Made by a program: the position numbers and the translations under genes | Notes under the pieces: generated by a model | The model's input: the letters and a program-made list of their open reading frames with translations, nothing else | Databases searched by the model: none | Told to the model about the DNA's origin: nothing | Part shown: positions 48,957 through 56,995 of the stretch, one piece after another | Position numbering within the stretch: position 1 is the first letter of the stretch | Layout of the letters: each line of letters opens with the position of its first letter | Source of the DNA: DASZQY01 sp963843565 | Lineage (GTDB): Bacteria > Pseudomonadota > Alphaproteobacteria > Rhizobiales > Kaistiaceae | NCBI GenBank assembly: GCA_963843565.1 | Contig: CAWJKY010000003.1 | Coordinates: 2,976,001 to 3,040,000, forward strand | Direction: 5' to 3' | Length of the DNA stretch: 64,000 nt

Positions 48957-50777
48957 CTATGTGCCCAGGTCGAACACCGGCACGATCTGGCCGTCGGTCT
49001 CGAAGAGGTGGCGCAGGTGCGCGATGTCCGGGCATTCGGGCGCTGGCGGAAGGGGACCGCCGGTTTGACGTGGTCGCGCGAGGACGGCGCAGGCGAGCCG
49101 GGTCGTTCCCGGATCGAGTTTACCGCGCAGTTGCGGCACGAGGGTGCGCGCCACCATGAGGTTGGTGTTGGAGAGCGGGCTCGTTACCTGGGCGGCGCGG
49201 GCGTCGTATCCGACGATCACGCTGACGTCGTCGCTCGTCCTGACCTCGGCGCGCGGGCCGGCAACCGTTTCGTCCCAGGCATGGAAGTCGGGCTTGGCGA
49301 TCGCGAAGCCACCCTCGGCGACTTCGAGCGGGCGCGGCGTGGTCACCTCGTGAAGCCTGATGTGCCAGTCGCCGGCCGGGACCAGCCAGGTCTCGACCAG
49401 CACGTCGTCGTAGGGCCGCCATCTGGCGTAGAGCCTGTCGCCGGCGATCAGCGCCGCCTCGTTGCCCTCGCGCATGCGCAGATGCACGCCATCATCGGAG
49501 AAACCCAGCATGCCGTCGCACGCGGCGCTCGGGAACAGCCGGTGGCTGGCCTCGATGGAAAAACCGTAGCGCGTCGAATAGGCGAACTTGCCGTACTTCT
49601 CCGGCATGCCGCGCCACTGCCGGTATTGCTGACCGGAGGCCAGCGCAACGACATGGCCGGGAAGGTGCTGCATCACCATGCCGGGCTCGGGCAGGGGAAC
49701 CGGCGCCTCGAACGTCTCGGGCGCTTCTTCCTCGGCGGTCCAGAACGGGTGGTCTTCGCCAAGCGCCAGCGGCAGGAACGCCTTCATGGCCCAATAGGGT
49801 GAGCCGGCGGAATTGTAGCCTTCGCTGACCAGGAGATTTGGATAGGCGTAGCCAACCGACAGCACGCCGTCGCGATCGAACATCGGCTGCCGGGACCAGA
49901 ATCTGAGATTACGCAGATAGTAGCCCTTGATCTGGCCCCAAGGCAGCGCTTCCAGGCCCGCATATGCGAATGCAGCCCAGATGCCTGCATGAGCGAAGCG
50001 GTAGGTGAGGCTGCGGCCGAAGGGCAGGGCCGACCCGTCCGGCGCGTACCAGTGGCGGATCGAACGGGCGAAGGCGGTGGCGCGGTCGCGATAGATCTCC
50101 GCGCGCTTCGTATCGCCGGACAGGGCGGCGTAGATCAGCCCGTAGTAGTGGAAGGCAAAGGGAATGTAGTGGTCGGCGCTGCGGATCGGCCCATCGCGGT
50201 ACCAGCCGTTGCCGATCGAGAAGCGCTCGATGTCGTCGAGGTAGGCGTTGCGCCTTTCGGCGTCCACCTCGACGCCGCAGTGCATGAGGCCGAGATCGAT
50301 CATCACCCGGAAGAACTTCCAGTTGCTGTCGACGAATTGGCGCTCGCGCCCCGCGACGAGATATGCGGCGACGTGCTTCTTCGCGGCGTCGTCGAGCGGG
50401 TCCCAGAGCTCGGTGCGGGCGATGCGCAGGGCGAAGCCGATCGCGGCCAGTTCCACCTGGCGCTGGTCGATGTCGCCGATGTCCCCCCAATAGTCGGAGT
50501 GGTCGGGATCGGTCCCGTTCTTGAGCCCCTCGCGATAGAGCGCCCAGTGTTCGAACGCGCCGCCGCCGGCGGCGAGCGGCGCGATCCCCCAAAGCGGGCG
50601 GGCGAAGCCCTCCAGGTCGGCAGCCGCACGGTCGAAATGGGCCGCGGCGGCGCTCAGGCGGACGCGGGCTCCCGAGGCCGAGAAACAGGGCAGGAGGGGC
50701 GCGAAGAGCTCGCCCACGGCGCGCTGCACGTCGGCGCGGGTGCGGAGAGGATTTTGCGAGAAGGGATGCTGTCTCAA
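48957..50777 (-). CDS. DUF2264 family protein
   Basis: 606 aa, soluble. The family N-terminus 'NPLRTRADVQRAVGELFAPL' is followed by 'LEGFARPLWGIAPLAAGGG' and 'DYWGDIGDIDQRQVELAAIG' (alpha/alpha toroid), and a C-terminal beta-sandwich with 'YDDVLVETWLVPAGDWHIRL'. DUF2264 proteins are found in polysaccharide loci and are predicted glycan-lyase or hydrolase relatives, without known activity. The start is set at TTG 50777 by family alignment; TTG 50822 is excluded because it would begin beside the upstream hairpin. It follows the binding-protein gene. Confidence 0.75.
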   Translation of the reverse strand: MRQHPFSQNPLRTRADVQRAVGELFAPLLPCFSASGARVRLSAAAAHFDRAAADLEGFARPLWGIAPLAAGGGAFEHWALYREGLKNGTDPDHSDYWGDIGDIDQRQVELAAIGFALRIARTELWDPLDDAAKKHVAAYLVAGRERQFVDSNWKFFRVMIDLGLMHCGVEVDAERRNAYLDDIERFSIGNGWYRDGPIRSADHYIPFAFHYYGLIYAALSGDTKRAEIYRDRATAFARSIRHWYAPDGSALPFGRSLTYRFAHAGIWAAFAYAGLEALPWGQIKGYYLRNLRFWSRQPMFDRDGVLSVGYAYPNLLVSEGYNSAGSPYWAMKAFLPLALGEDHPFWTAEEEAPETFEAPVPLPEPGMVMQHLPGHVVALASGQQYRQWRGMPEKYGKFAYSTRYGFSIEASHRLFPSAACDGMLGFSDDGVHLRMREGNEAALIAGDRLYARWRPYDDVLVETWLVPAGDWHIRLHEVTTPRPLEVAEGGFAIAKPDFHAWDETVAGPRAEVRTSDDVSVIVGYDARAAQVTSPLSNTNLMVARTLVPQLRGKLDPGTTRLACAVLARPRQTGGPLPPAPECPDIAHLRHLFETDGQIVPVFDLGT

Positions 50778-50793
50778 TTCAGGCGTCCGGATT

Positions 50794-50820
50794 GCGGGGC
50801 CGGCGGTTCGCCGACCCCGC
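50794..50820 (-). terminator. Hairpin between binding-protein and DUF2264 genes
   Basis: GCGGGG (50794-50799) + CGGCG (50801-50805) pairs with CGCCG (50809-50813) + CCCCGC (50815-50820), one mismatch, 3-nt loop, 8 bp after the binding-protein stop. It is likely a partial terminator or RNA stabiliser that favours binding-protein expression. Confidence 0.5.
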
Positions 50821-50827
50821 AAACGGA

Positions 50828-52087
50828 TTACTTGATGTCGGCGACGCCGGCATTCATTTCCTTGATCCCGTCGTCGATCGAGATGTTGTTGGTCATGATC
50901 TCGTCGTGGACGCGGTTCAGCACCAAGTCGTATTCGGCCGCCTTGAGGTCGACCGGCATTTCAAGATAGGTGGCGGTTGTGGTCAGCGCCTCCGCACTTC
51001 CCGGATCGGTCGGGAAGCCCGGCGTCGACGTGATCATCTTGACCACGGTGTCATCGCGGTAAGCCGGAATGGTGCCCGTCTTGGCGACAATTGCCGCGCC
51101 TTCCGGCCCGCCAACCCACGCGATGAAGTCTTCGGCAGCCTTCTTGTTCTTGGAGTTCACGTTGACGCCGAGCGAGGTCACCTGACCGGCGGTGGCGCCT
51201 GACTTGACTCCATCAGGATGGGGGTACCGCACCAGACCCCAGTTCTTGACGGTCGATTCGCCCGTCTTGAGCTTGGCGATCTGGGTCCCGATGAACCATG
51301 TGCCCATCGGCAGCATGGCGATCTTGCCGGCGAACCACGGGCCCGAGTAGTGGGTCTGCGAGGTCTTCAACGAAGCGTAGGAACGGACGATGCCGTCATT
51401 CTGCAGCGCCAGCGCCCGCTCGTACCACGGCTTGAGGAACGAGTAGTCCTTGGCAACAAGCGTGTGCTCGCCGCTCTGGATCGCCGGAAGCTCCACGGTC
51501 GAGCGCCAGACATGGAAGTGCGAACCGAACACCTTGTCCGGTCCGAAGCCACTTGTGACCTTGCGCGCCAGTTCGTCGAACTGGGCCCAGGTCATGTCGT
51601 TGGTCGGATAAGGAACGCCCGCCTTATCGAAGGGGTCCTTGTTGTAGTAGACGATCCAGAAGTCGGTCCGCATCGGCATCCCGTAGGTGCCGCCGTTGAC
51701 GGTCAGAGCTTCGATCAAGCCGCCGTACTTGGACGTATCCTGAGGCAGCACGCCTTCCTTGCTGAGGTCGATCAGCCGGCCGGTGTTGATCAGCTGCGCG
51801 TAGCCGGGGATGTCCTTGATCGAGACAATGTCGATGTCGCTGCCGCCGCCGGTCAGCTGGGTCATGACCATCTGGTCGTAGTCCTGCGACCCGAGATCGG
51901 TGTAGTTGATCTTCACGTCCGGGTGCTTGGCCTCGTAGGCCTTGATGAGCGGCTCGTAGTAGGCGGTCCTGTCCCAATCCCAGAGCGCCCAGTTAAGGGT
52001 GACCTGCTCCGCCATGGCCTGACCGTGAACAATGGCCAGACTTGCGGCGGCCAACAGGGCCGACTTGATCAGATTCAATCTTGTCAT
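50828..52087 (-). CDS. Sugar ABC transporter binding protein (family 1, CUT1)
   Basis: 419 aa with a Sec signal ('LNLIKSALLAAASLAIVHGQ', cleavage near AMA-EQV). The mature protein is SBP_bac_1-like: 'LNWALWDWDRTAYYEPLIKA', 'GSDIDIVSIKDIPGYAQL', 'GAIVAKTGTIPAYRDD'. The ATG at 52087 follows GGAGGACG. It belongs to the importer with permeases at 55165 and 56034 and the ATPase at 52844. The substrate is probably an oligouronide, judged from the heparinase-like and GH88 neighbours. Confidence 0.85.
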   Translation of the reverse strand: MTRLNLIKSALLAAASLAIVHGQAMAEQVTLNWALWDWDRTAYYEPLIKAYEAKHPDVKINYTDLGSQDYDQMVMTQLTGGGSDIDIVSIKDIPGYAQLINTGRLIDLSKEGVLPQDTSKYGGLIEALTVNGGTYGMPMRTDFWIVYYNKDPFDKAGVPYPTNDMTWAQFDELARKVTSGFGPDKVFGSHFHVWRSTVELPAIQSGEHTLVAKDYSFLKPWYERALALQNDGIVRSYASLKTSQTHYSGPWFAGKIAMLPMGTWFIGTQIAKLKTGESTVKNWGLVRYPHPDGVKSGATAGQVTSLGVNVNSKNKKAAEDFIAWVGGPEGAAIVAKTGTIPAYRDDTVVKMITSTPGFPTDPGSAEALTTTATYLEMPVDLKAAEYDLVLNRVHDEIMTNNISIDDGIKEMNAGVADIK

Positions 52088-52112
52088 TTTCGTCCTCCGT
52101 CTTTGAAGAAAT

Positions 52113-52847
52113 TCACGCCGACTGTGTCGTCGGTCTTCCTGTTGCTCCTTGCGGGGCGCCGGCGGCGATGTGTGACAGGCCGATCCGGACCCCTTTGAAA
52201 ACGGCGAAGCTGGTGACCAGCGCGCCGAAAGAGAAATTGACGAGCACCGGCAGCAGCACCGACGCGGGATAGAAGAGGATGTGCGCCAGCCACAGCAGCG
52301 CGACGAACAGCAGCGCGGCGAGACCGGGCAGGGGGCGCGCCAGCATGCCGATCGCCGATGCCTTCGCGATCGCGCCAAGCGGCCGGTCGCCACGCTGCGC
52401 GAGCGCCACGAAGACATGCGCGGCGTAGAGCGGCAGCAGAACCGCGACGGTGAGCGCGATGGCGAGCGGCACGGCGGCCAGCAAGGTGTCGGTGGTCGCG
52501 GCGCCGTAGGTGCGCAAGGCGAGGATGGTAAGTGCAGCGGCGGTGCAGAAGAAGGCGCCCAGCACGGTCGCGGGCCAGAAGCGCGAGCGGAACGCGCTCA
52601 GGAAGTCGCGCCACAGATAGACGTTGCGATCCTCGATCATGGCGACGCTGACGCTGGTGGCCGCGAACCAGGCGGCGGGCAGCGTGACGAGAGGGAGGGC
52701 GAAGACGAGGAACAGCAGGTTGAGCTTCAGCAGCGTCCACCATTCGCGCGCCAGCACATGCGCCAGAAGGCGCAGCCCCTCGGGCTTCGGCGCATTCTTG
52801 GGAATGCCCGGTCCTTCACGGAAGTAGAGGTTCGCGAGCCAGTTCAT
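52113..52847 (-). CDS. DUF624/YesL-like membrane protein
   Basis: 244 aa with about five or six hydrophobic helices. The N-terminus 'LLKLNLLFLVFALPLVTLPA' and the ABC-linked 'WRDFLSAFRSRFWPATVLGA' are YesL-like. YesL proteins occur in sugar ABC operons of Firmicutes, with no proven function, so a copy here is somewhat unusual. The ATG overlaps the ATPase gene's TGA. Confidence 0.78.
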   Translation of the reverse strand: MNWLANLYFREGPGIPKNAPKPEGLRLLAHVLAREWWTLLKLNLLFLVFALPLVTLPAAWFAATSVSVAMIEDRNVYLWRDFLSAFRSRFWPATVLGAFFCTAAALTILALRTYGAATTDTLLAAVPLAIALTVAVLLPLYAAHVFVALAQRGDRPLGAIAKASAIGMLARPLPGLAALLFVALLWLAHILFYPASVLLPVLVNFSFGALVTSFAVFKGVRIGLSHIAAGAPQGATGRPTTQSA

Positions 52848-53980
52848 GGCCTCAGGGCCCCTCCTCCGGCTTCGACGTCGAGCGCCTGTTCGGTTCCCTT
52901 GTCGAACAGGTGAGCCGTGGAAAGATCGGCCGTCAGGGTGATCTGGCTGCCCGGTTGCGCGCGGCAGCGCGGCGACACCCGCGCGATGACGGGATGGGCG
53001 CCGAGCATGGCGTTCAGGTGCACCTCGGCGCCCATAGGCTCGGCCAGCTCGACGCTTATCTCCAGTGGCGCGGTGAAGGCGGGGTCGACGTCGGCGGGCA
53101 GCAGTTCGTGAAAGCTCTCCGGGCGGAGCCCGAGCACGCACTCACGCCCGACGTACGCATCCAGCGTTCGCGCGGTCAGCCGGGGGGGAAGGCGCAGCGG
53201 CCGGCCTTCGAGCTCGGCGGTGAAGTCGGTGCCGTCCTTCCGGACAACGACCGGCAGGAAGTTCATCTGCGGCGCACCGATGAAACCGGCGACGAACATG
53301 TTGACGGGGTGATCGTAGAGAGCCTGGGGGGTGTCGACCTGATGGATGCGGCCGTCCTTCATCACGACGATGCGGTCGGCCATGGTCATGGCTTCGATCT
53401 GGTCGTGGGTGACGTAGATGAACGTGGCGTCGAGGCGCCGGTGCAGCCGCGTGATCTCGGAGCGCATGGCGGTGCGCAGCTTGGCGTCGAGATTGGACAG
53501 CGGCTCGTCGAGCAGGAACACGGCCGGCGAACGCACCATCGCCCTGCCCAGCGCGACGCGCTGACGCTGGCCGCCGGAGAGCGCCTTGGGCCTGCGGTTG
53601 AGGAGGTGCTTGATGTCGAGGATTTCGGCGGCTTCGTTGACCTTGACGTCGATGACGTCGGCCGGGAAACGGCGCAGCACCAGTCCGAACGCCATGTTCT
53701 TGTAGACGGTCATGTGCGGGTAGAGCGCGTAGTTCTGGAAGACCATGGCGATGTCGCGGTCCTTCGACGGGACGTCGTTGACGATGGTGTCGCCGATGAC
53801 CAGGTCGCCGCTGGTGATTTCCTCGAGCCCGGCGATCATGCGCAGCGTCGTGGATTTGCCGCAGCCGGACGGACCGACGAGGATGATGAATTCCTTGTCG
53901 GCGATATCGAGGTCGATGTCGTGGACGACGGTCTGCGCCCCAAACGTCTTGCGAACCTTGCGGAGCGAAATGCCGGCCAT
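52844..53980 (-). CDS. MalK/UgpC-type sugar ABC ATPase
   Basis: 378 aa. It has Walker A 'GPSGCGKSTTLRMIAG', signature 'LSGGQRQRVALGRAMVRSPA', Walker B 'VFLLDEPLSNLDAKLR', the H-loop 'ATFIYVTHDQIEAMTMAD', and a C-terminal TOBE/OB region ('VLGLRPESFHELLPADVDPA'). It powers the MalFG-type permeases in this operon. The ATG at 53980 follows the GH88 gene by 4 bp. Confidence 0.9.
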   Translation of the reverse strand: MAGISLRKVRKTFGAQTVVHDIDLDIADKEFIILVGPSGCGKSTTLRMIAGLEEITSGDLVIGDTIVNDVPSKDRDIAMVFQNYALYPHMTVYKNMAFGLVLRRFPADVIDVKVNEAAEILDIKHLLNRRPKALSGGQRQRVALGRAMVRSPAVFLLDEPLSNLDAKLRTAMRSEITRLHRRLDATFIYVTHDQIEAMTMADRIVVMKDGRIHQVDTPQALYDHPVNMFVAGFIGAPQMNFLPVVVRKDGTDFTAELEGRPLRLPPRLTARTLDAYVGRECVLGLRPESFHELLPADVDPAFTAPLEISVELAEPMGAEVHLNAMLGAHPVIARVSPRCRAQPGSQITLTADLSTAHLFDKGTEQALDVEAGGGALRP

Positions 53981-53984
53981 ATCG

Positions 53985-55160
53985 TCACCAGTACGGGGCC
54001 CAATGACGCGACAGGCGCGTCAGGCCCTCGAAATAGTAGTAGTCGCCCCAGGTCACGCACTCGTCGACGCCTTCGCCATGGCAGCTGTTGAACGGCGACT
54101 TCTTCGAATAGGTTCCGTGCAGCACGAAGCCGTTCGAAACGGCGGGATCGCGCACGGCGTAGTTCCGCCACAGGCTGCCGAGCATGAGCCGCGCCAGCTC
54201 GCGCAAATCGTCGGCGCGATCTCCACCGACGAGCCCGGCCATCTCGAGAAGCCCGCATGCGACGATCGCGGCGGAAGATGAATCGCGCGGCTCGTCGCCG
54301 TCCGTGAACGTCAGGTCCCAATAGGGCACGAGATCGTCGGGCAGGTGCCGGAGATAGTAGGCGAGGAGATTCTCGAAGGTCTCGCGATAGGCTTCGTTCG
54401 GTTCGTTGCGATAGCAAAGCGCCATACCGGCGATCGCCCAGGCCTGGCCGCGCGCCCAGGCGCTCTCGTCGCGATAGCCCTGCGTGGTGGCGCCGCGCAC
54501 CGGCGCGCCCGTGACAGGGTCCATGTAGAAGGTGTGGAAGGTCGAGTGGTCGGCGCGGATCGAGTGGGCCAGCGTGGTGTGCGCGTGGGCCAGCGCTTTG
54601 TCGCGATACCGCCGGTCGCCGCTTTCCCGGCTTGCCCAGAAGAGCAGCGGCAGATTCTGAAGGCAGTCGATGATGAACCGGTAGTTGCCGGGCTCGCCCA
54701 TCGGCCCCCAGGCCTGGATGAACTGGCCCTTTTCCTGGAAGCGCTCGAGCAGCTGGTCGGCCGCCAGCAGCGCCGCCCGCCGTCCGTCCTCGTCGCCGAC
54801 CAGCTTCCAGGCTGCAACGCAGCTCGGCGAATAGAGGAAGCCCATGTCATGGTGGTCGGTGGCGATGCGGTTGACGATACGGTGCAGGAAGCTCTGCACG
54901 TGGATCTGCGCGGCGTAGCGGAACACCTTGTCGCGGGTCGCCTCGTAGGCGAGCCAGATCGAACCGGGCCAGAAGCCGGCGGTCCACTGGTCGTTGGGCA
55001 CCGCCGGATAGACGTTGTTGACGCTGGAGTGGTTCTGCGCCGCGTAAGTGAAGGTCGGCAGATTGCGCCGCACCTGCGCCAAGACGGTGTCCATGGCAGC
55101 GGCCACCTCGCCATCGGTGATGGCGGGACCGGCGTCGGATCGGGCGGCGATGTCGAGCAT
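53985..55160 (-). CDS. GH88 unsaturated glucuronyl hydrolase
   Basis: 391 aa, the usual size. The two catalytic aspartates, 60 residues apart, are visible: Asp105 in 'DHHDMGFLYSPS' and Asp165 in 'RFIIDCLQNLPLLFW'. 'WTAGFWPGSIWLAYEAT' and 'SAWARGQAWAIAGMALCY' are the family's toroid helices. It hydrolyses the enol-ether of delta-4,5-unsaturated uronic acids made by polysaccharide lyases, releasing a keto-acid. No signal peptide is seen, so it acts in the cytoplasm on imported oligosaccharides. Confidence 0.88.
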   Translation of the reverse strand: MLDIAARSDAGPAITDGEVAAAMDTVLAQVRRNLPTFTYAAQNHSSVNNVYPAVPNDQWTAGFWPGSIWLAYEATRDKVFRYAAQIHVQSFLHRIVNRIATDHHDMGFLYSPSCVAAWKLVGDEDGRRAALLAADQLLERFQEKGQFIQAWGPMGEPGNYRFIIDCLQNLPLLFWASRESGDRRYRDKALAHAHTTLAHSIRADHSTFHTFYMDPVTGAPVRGATTQGYRDESAWARGQAWAIAGMALCYRNEPNEAYRETFENLLAYYLRHLPDDLVPYWDLTFTDGDEPRDSSSAAIVACGLLEMAGLVGGDRADDLRELARLMLGSLWRNYAVRDPAVSNGFVLHGTYSKKSPFNSCHGEGVDECVTWGDYYYFEGLTRLSRHWAPYW

Positions 55161-55164
55161 CTCG

Positions 55165-56037
55165 TTATCCCTTCAGCCCCGTCGAGGCGATGCCCTCGAC
55201 GAAGAAGCGCTGCAAAGCCAGAAAGACGATCAGCACCGGAATCAGCGACACCACCGAGGCGGCCATGATCAGCCCGTACTCCTGGGTGTACTGGCTGATG
55301 AACATGCGGATGCCGATCTGGATCGTCTTGACCTCGGTCTTGGTCAGATAGATCAGCGGACCGAGGAAATCGTTCCAGGTGGTGACGAAGGTGAAGATCG
55401 TCAGCGTGGAAATCGCCGGCATCGAAAGCGGCAGCATGATCCGCCACCAGATGCCGTATTCGCTCATGCCGTCGATGCGCGCCGCCTCGCACAGCTCGTC
55501 GGGGATCGACATGTAGAACTGGCGCATCAGGAACACGCCGAAGGCGGTGAAGGCCTGCAGGCAGACCAGCGCGGTCAGCGTGTTGTTGAGCCCGAACCCC
55601 CGCATCATGATGAACTGCGGCACCATGTAGACCTGCCAAGGCATGGCGATCGTGGCGACGTAGGCCAGAAACAGCGTGTTGCGGTAGGGGAAGCGCAGCT
55701 TGGCGAAGGCGTATGCCGCGAAGCTCGAGGTGAGCAGCTGCAGGAAGGTCACGATCACCGTCAGCTTGGCGGTGTTGTAGATGAACAGCGCCAGCGGGAT
55801 CTTGGTCCAGATGTCGACGAAATTCTGCCAGCGCGGTTGCGAGGGAATCCATTCGATGGGGAAGGCAAATACGTCGCGGTTCAGCTTGAGCGAGGCGGAC
55901 AGCATCCACACGAACGGCGCCAGCATGGTGAGCGTGACCAGGATGACGATCACGTAGGTCAGAATCAGGCCCCACTTCACGCGCCGGCGGGGCCGCTTGA
56001 GCCCGGCCGCGCTCGTCGGGAACGTGGCGGCGCTCAT
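55165..56037 (-). CDS. Sugar ABC permease, MalG type
   Basis: 290 aa with six membrane helices. The cytoplasmic EAA loop is 'CEAARIDGMSEYGIWWRIML', followed by 'FTFVTTWNDFLGPLIYL'. The ATG at 56037 overlaps the preceding permease's TGA (ATGA). The frame that stays open to 57156 belongs to overlapping genes. With the MalF-type protein it forms the pore. Confidence 0.89.
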   Translation of the reverse strand: MSAATFPTSAAGLKRPRRRVKWGLILTYVIVILVTLTMLAPFVWMLSASLKLNRDVFAFPIEWIPSQPRWQNFVDIWTKIPLALFIYNTAKLTVIVTFLQLLTSSFAAYAFAKLRFPYRNTLFLAYVATIAMPWQVYMVPQFIMMRGFGLNNTLTALVCLQAFTAFGVFLMRQFYMSIPDELCEAARIDGMSEYGIWWRIMLPLSMPAISTLTIFTFVTTWNDFLGPLIYLTKTEVKTIQIGIRMFISQYTQEYGLIMAASVVSLIPVLIVFLALQRFFVEGIASTGLKG

Positions 56038-56981
56038 GCCAGGTTCTCCTCCCGTTCGCGGGTCCACCAGAACTGGACGATGGTGATGACGAGAACGAGC
56101 ACGAACAGGACCAGGGCCACCATGCTCGAATAGCCGAGGTCCCACGACACGAACGCCTCGTTGTAGATGTGATAGACGAGGACGAGGGTCGCCGTTCCCG
56201 GTCCGCCCTGGGTGATCATGAAAATCTGGTCGAACACCTTGAACGAGGTGATGGTGAGCATCACCGACACGAAGAAGGTGGTCGGCGCCAGCTGCGGCAG
56301 GGTGACGTACCAGAACTTCTGCCAGGCGGTGGCGCCGTCGATGTTGGCGGCTTCGTAGAGTTCGGCGCTGATCCCTTGCAGGCCGGCAAGGTAGATCACC
56401 ATGAAGTAGCCCATATTCTTCCAGACCGAGAACATGATCACGGTGACCATCGCCCAGTGCCGGTCCGCCGCCCATCCCGGCAGGTGCTGCGGATCGACCC
56501 CAAACGTGTAGAGCACCATGTTCACCGGCCCGAAGTCCGGGTTGAAGAGCATGTTCCAGACGACCGCCACCGCGATCAGCGAGGCGACGTAGGGGAAGAA
56601 GGCGATGGTGCGGAAGAAATTGCGGGCGAAGATCTTCTGGTTGAGCAGGATGGCGAGGCCGAGCGAGCACACCAGCGTCAGCGGCACCACCGCGCCGGTG
56701 TAGATGATCGTGTTCCAGAAAGCCGCCTGAAACACCTTGTCGGAGAACAGCCGCCAGAAATTGGCGAGGCCGACGAACTGGATCGGGTTGGAGCCGTCCC
56801 AGTGCATGAAGGCGAGGGCGAAGGCGAAGACGATCGGCCCGAGGGTGAACACCACGAAGCCGATGAAGTTGGGCGCGATGAACGAATAGGCGGTGAGCGT
56901 GTTGCGCACCCGGCGCCAACGCCGCGACACGCCGGCGCGCGGCAGCGAGGCAGCGGTCAGGGGTTGGGCGAGGGTGCTCAC
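56034..56981 (-). CDS. Sugar ABC permease, MalF type
   Basis: 315 aa with six predicted membrane helices and the EAA loop 'YEAANIDGATAWQKFWYVTL'. The start is GTG at 56981, with AGGAGG 9 bp upstream lying within the end of the heparinase gene. The stop overlaps the MalG-type start. It is the second gene of the operon. Confidence 0.89.
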   Translation of the reverse strand: MSTLAQPLTAASLPRAGVSRRWRRVRNTLTAYSFIAPNFIGFVVFTLGPIVFAFALAFMHWDGSNPIQFVGLANFWRLFSDKVFQAAFWNTIIYTGAVVPLTLVCSLGLAILLNQKIFARNFFRTIAFFPYVASLIAVAVVWNMLFNPDFGPVNMVLYTFGVDPQHLPGWAADRHWAMVTVIMFSVWKNMGYFMVIYLAGLQGISAELYEAANIDGATAWQKFWYVTLPQLAPTTFFVSVMLTITSFKVFDQIFMITQGGPGTATLVLVYHIYNEAFVSWDLGYSSMVALVLFVLVLVITIVQFWWTREREENLA

Positions 56982-56995
56982 TGCGGCCGCCCTCC

